Shown: positions 61,956-64,000 of the stretch, in pieces | How positions within the stretch are numbered: position 1 is the first letter of the stretch | How the letters are laid out: each line of letters begins with the position of its first letter | Assembly (NCBI RefSeq): GCF_021245805.1 | Contig: NZ_JAJJNF010000001.1 | Location: 186,001 to 250,000 of the forward strand | DNA length: 64,000 nt | Reading direction: 5' to 3' | Source: Mangrovimonas futianensis | GTDB lineage: Bacteria; Bacteroidota; Bacteroidia; Flavobacteriales; Flavobacteriaceae | The notes under the pieces: generated by a model | What the model was told of the DNA's origin: nothing | The model's database searches: none | The model's input: only the letters and a program-made list of their open reading frames with translations | Made by a program: the position numbers and the translations under genes

Positions 61956-63964
61956 GATGCTTTTATAATTATTGTTTGATTTTGTTTTAACTTTTCACCC
62001 TTACCTATGGACTGGGATTTTACTACTCCATTTCCTTCAACTTGAACCTTAACTCCGATATCCATATTTTCCAACAAGGAAATGGCATCCATAAGAGGTA
62101 GTCCAGTCACATCTGGCATAATTGTTTTATGGTTTTGAGCCAATTTGAAAAAGGACTCATATTCACTCCCTACTTTAAGGTCATTGACTTCAAGAGACTC
62201 AACTTGATCAATAATAGGTGTATCGGTAAATATTTTTTGGGCAATTCTTTTAAACACAGGACCGGAAACATCCGCTCCATAAAATCCCTTTTTAGTACTT
62301 GGTTTATGAATTACTACTATACAAGAGTACTTAGGATTTTCAGCCGGAAAATATCCCGCAAAAGAAGACACATATCGTCTATTCTCTTTCCAACCATCCA
62401 TCCAATATTCAGATCTTGCCGTTCCTGTTTTTCCCGCCATGGAGAAATATGGTGAATACAATGAGCTCCCCGTACCTCTTTCCACAACATGCTTCAATAT
62501 ATCTTGAACCTCCTTTAATGTCTTATCCGAACAAATCTTATCGTTCATTATTTCTCCTTCAAAGGACTCCAAGGATTTATTCAATTCCTTTACCTCTCTA
62601 ATAAATCTAGGCTTCACCATAACCCCATCATTAGCTATGGCATTATAGAAAGTTAGCGTGTGAAGTGGTGTTAATTCCAAATTGTAACCATAAGCCATAG
62701 AAGGCAACGCGTTTCTACTCCACTTTTCGTGACCAGGGCCAGGAATATCTGGTGTTCCCTCACCGCTTATTGGCAATCCTAATGGCTCATTGAGCTTCCA
62801 ATCTTTCAATCGGTTAATAAATTTTTCCGGATTGTCTTTATAACCCTCATCTAGAATAGTTGCCAAACCTATATTTGAGGACACCTCTAAAGCTCTAGCA
62901 GCTGAAATTTCACCAAAACCACCACGATGGGAATCATTAATTGTACGACCATAGAAGTACTTCTTACCGTTTTTAGTATCCACAACGGTTGATGTATCGA
63001 CCAACTTATCTTCCAAAGCAGCCATTAAAGCTATAGTCTTAAACGTAGACCCAGGCTCCAATGCCTCCCAAACAGCATAATTGCGTTTTTCATAGTAAGT
63101 CCCCTCACTTGTTTTTGCTAAATTGGAAATAGCTCTTATCTCACCAGTTTTTACTTCCATGACAATCACACATCCGTGATCTGCTTCATAATACTCCAAC
63201 TGCTGCAATAAGGAATGATGTGCGATATCCTGAATATTGGTACTTATTGTGGTATAAATATCATATCCATCTTTAGGTTCCACTTGATTATAGTCAGTCA
63301 TTGGCTTCCATTCTCCTTTTCCTATTTTCTGCTTTAGCCGCTTACCGTCTGTGCCTCTTAAATATTTAGCCCCAAAAGCCCCATCTATTCCAGCTCTTGT
63401 AACATTACCTTTTTCATCAAAACGCTCATACCCAATTGATCTATGAGCAATTCCTCCCATGGGATATTCCCTTTTAGTGGTTTGCTCAACAATCAATCCT
63501 CCTTTGTATGCTCCAAGATTCAGCATGGGAAAATTTCTTAAACGCAAATAATCCGAATAGCCAATATTTCTAGCTAATAGATAATAGCGGTTTTTATTAG
63601 CCCTAGCATTTCTAATGTTTTTCTGATAGTATGAAGATGGCTTCCCTGAATATTTTGAAAGGGAATCACATAATGGCTTCAAGTATTTTTCAAAGGTTTT
63701 GGCAGAAGGGGTTACAGCGTCGATCCGAATATCATATTTTGGAATACTCGTTGCTAACAAATTCCCCCCTACAGAATAAACATTTCCGCGATTTGCCGGA
63801 ATAACAACTTGTTTCACCAATCGACTCTCAGCTAACGCTCGATACTTTTCACCATTGATAAATTGTATACTGAAAAGTTTAAACACAACTAGAAGAGCGA
63901 AGATGAACATACATCCTGCTAAAAAATACAATCGGTTTAATATGTTCTTCTCGCTTATTGCCAA
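61952..63964 (-). CDS. ftsI: Septal penicillin-binding protein FtsI (PBP3) with PASTA domain
   Basis: A 670-residue bitopic transpeptidase for septal peptidoglycan. A transmembrane segment at about 10-32 is followed by the dimerisation domain and the catalytic domain with SXXK at 306-309 (EPGSTFK), SSN at 362-364 and KTGTA at 512-516. One PASTA domain (IMPDVTGLPLMDAISLLEN) ends the protein at about 610-670. The start codon in this frame is TTG; an in-frame stop lies eight codons upstream, so there is little room for another. It overlaps murE by 4 bases. Confidence 0.95.
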   Translation of the reverse strand: MAISEKNILNRLYFLAGCMFIFALLVVFKLFSIQFINGEKYRALAESRLVKQVVIPANRGNVYSVGGNLLATSIPKYDIRIDAVTPSAKTFEKYLKPLCDSLSKYSGKPSSYYQKNIRNARANKNRYYLLARNIGYSDYLRLRNFPMLNLGAYKGGLIVEQTTKREYPMGGIAHRSIGYERFDEKGNVTRAGIDGAFGAKYLRGTDGKRLKQKIGKGEWKPMTDYNQVEPKDGYDIYTTISTNIQDIAHHSLLQQLEYYEADHGCVIVMEVKTGEIRAISNLAKTSEGTYYEKRNYAVWEALEPGSTFKTIALMAALEDKLVDTSTVVDTKNGKKYFYGRTINDSHRGGFGEISAARALEVSSNIGLATILDEGYKDNPEKFINRLKDWKLNEPLGLPISGEGTPDIPGPGHEKWSRNALPSMAYGYNLELTPLHTLTFYNAIANDGVMVKPRFIREVKELNKSLESFEGEIMNDKICSDKTLKEVQDILKHVVERGTGSSLYSPYFSMAGKTGTARSEYWMDGWKENRRYVSSFAGYFPAENPKYSCIVVIHKPSTKKGFYGADVSGPVFKRIAQKIFTDTPIIDQVESLEVNDLKVGSEYESFFKLAQNHKTIMPDVTGLPLMDAISLLENMDIGVKVQVEGNGVVKSQSIGKGEKLKQNQTIIIKAS

Positions 63965-64000
63965 GTTGAACCTAATTTTTAGAATTTACTTTTATTTTTG
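63965..64000 (-). other. Possible end of ftsL
   Basis: The 36 bases upstream of ftsI would normally hold the end of ftsL. Two minus-strand frames end in a stop here (after KIKVNSKN or KNKSKF), but the piece is too short to decide. Confidence 0.25.

Overview
The window looks like chromosome of a Bacteroidota member, most likely a marine-type Flavobacteriaceae. The evidence is AT-rich DNA with a weak ribosome-binding-site style, a short RpoD of 287 residues without region 1.1, several promoter boxes of the Bacteroidota type (-33 TTTG, about 19 nt, -7 TANNTTTG), a secreted protein with a type IX secretion C-terminal domain, a 655-residue FtsZ, and a murF-less dcw cluster. No rRNA, CRISPR array, intact insertion sequence or prophage was seen.

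Layout. (1) 1-7800: the 3' part of proA, then a patchwork of accessory genes: a small lipoprotein, a fatty acid hydroxylase/sterol desaturase-type enzyme with a secreted partner, a radical SAM/SPASM protein overlapping a 561-residue lipoprotein, and a membrane-anchored AraC regulator. At 3107-3268 there is a scar: the 3' end of a lost AraC paralogue fused to a second copy of the proA tail and terminator. (2) 8069-9734: rpoD (two tandem terminators) and rpe. (3) 9750-14100: capsule/EPS core genes, namely the Wzc-like tyrosine kinase, Wza-like export lipoprotein and a WecA/MraY-type initiating transferase. (4) 14316-43060: 28 closely packed minus-strand genes forming one large polysaccharide locus. 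It starts with UDP-glucose dehydrogenase, then Wzm/Wzt-type ABC exporter genes, about 15 glycosyltransferases, four sulfotransferase-type proteins of different lineages, UDP-xylose synthase, an epimerase, two acyl/acetyltransferases and a Wzy-like membrane protein. (5) 43572-49371, plus strand: a T9SS-exported adhesin-like protein, then a three-gene unit of small leader-bearing peptide, HprK-like kinase (frameshifted) and nucleotidyltransferase, then an outer-membrane protein. (6) 49592-64000, minus strand: tRNA-Arg(TCG), yqeY and the cell-division/peptidoglycan (dcw) cluster ftsI-murE-mraY-murD-ftsW-murG-murC-ftsQ-ftsA-ftsZ.

How the genes fit together (inference). Ugd makes UDP-glucuronate and the UXS-type decarboxylase converts some of it to UDP-xylose. 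The transferases build an acidic heteropolysaccharide, the sulfotransferases would add sulfate from PAPS, and the product leaves by an ABC exporter and/or the Wza/Wzc machinery. A sulfated, uronate- and xylose-containing capsule is the simplest reading. The two most interesting parts are this sulfation-rich locus with mixed export signatures, and the peptide/HprK-like kinase/nucleotidyltransferase unit beside it, which resembles pieces of peptide-modification systems but lacks their cyclases.
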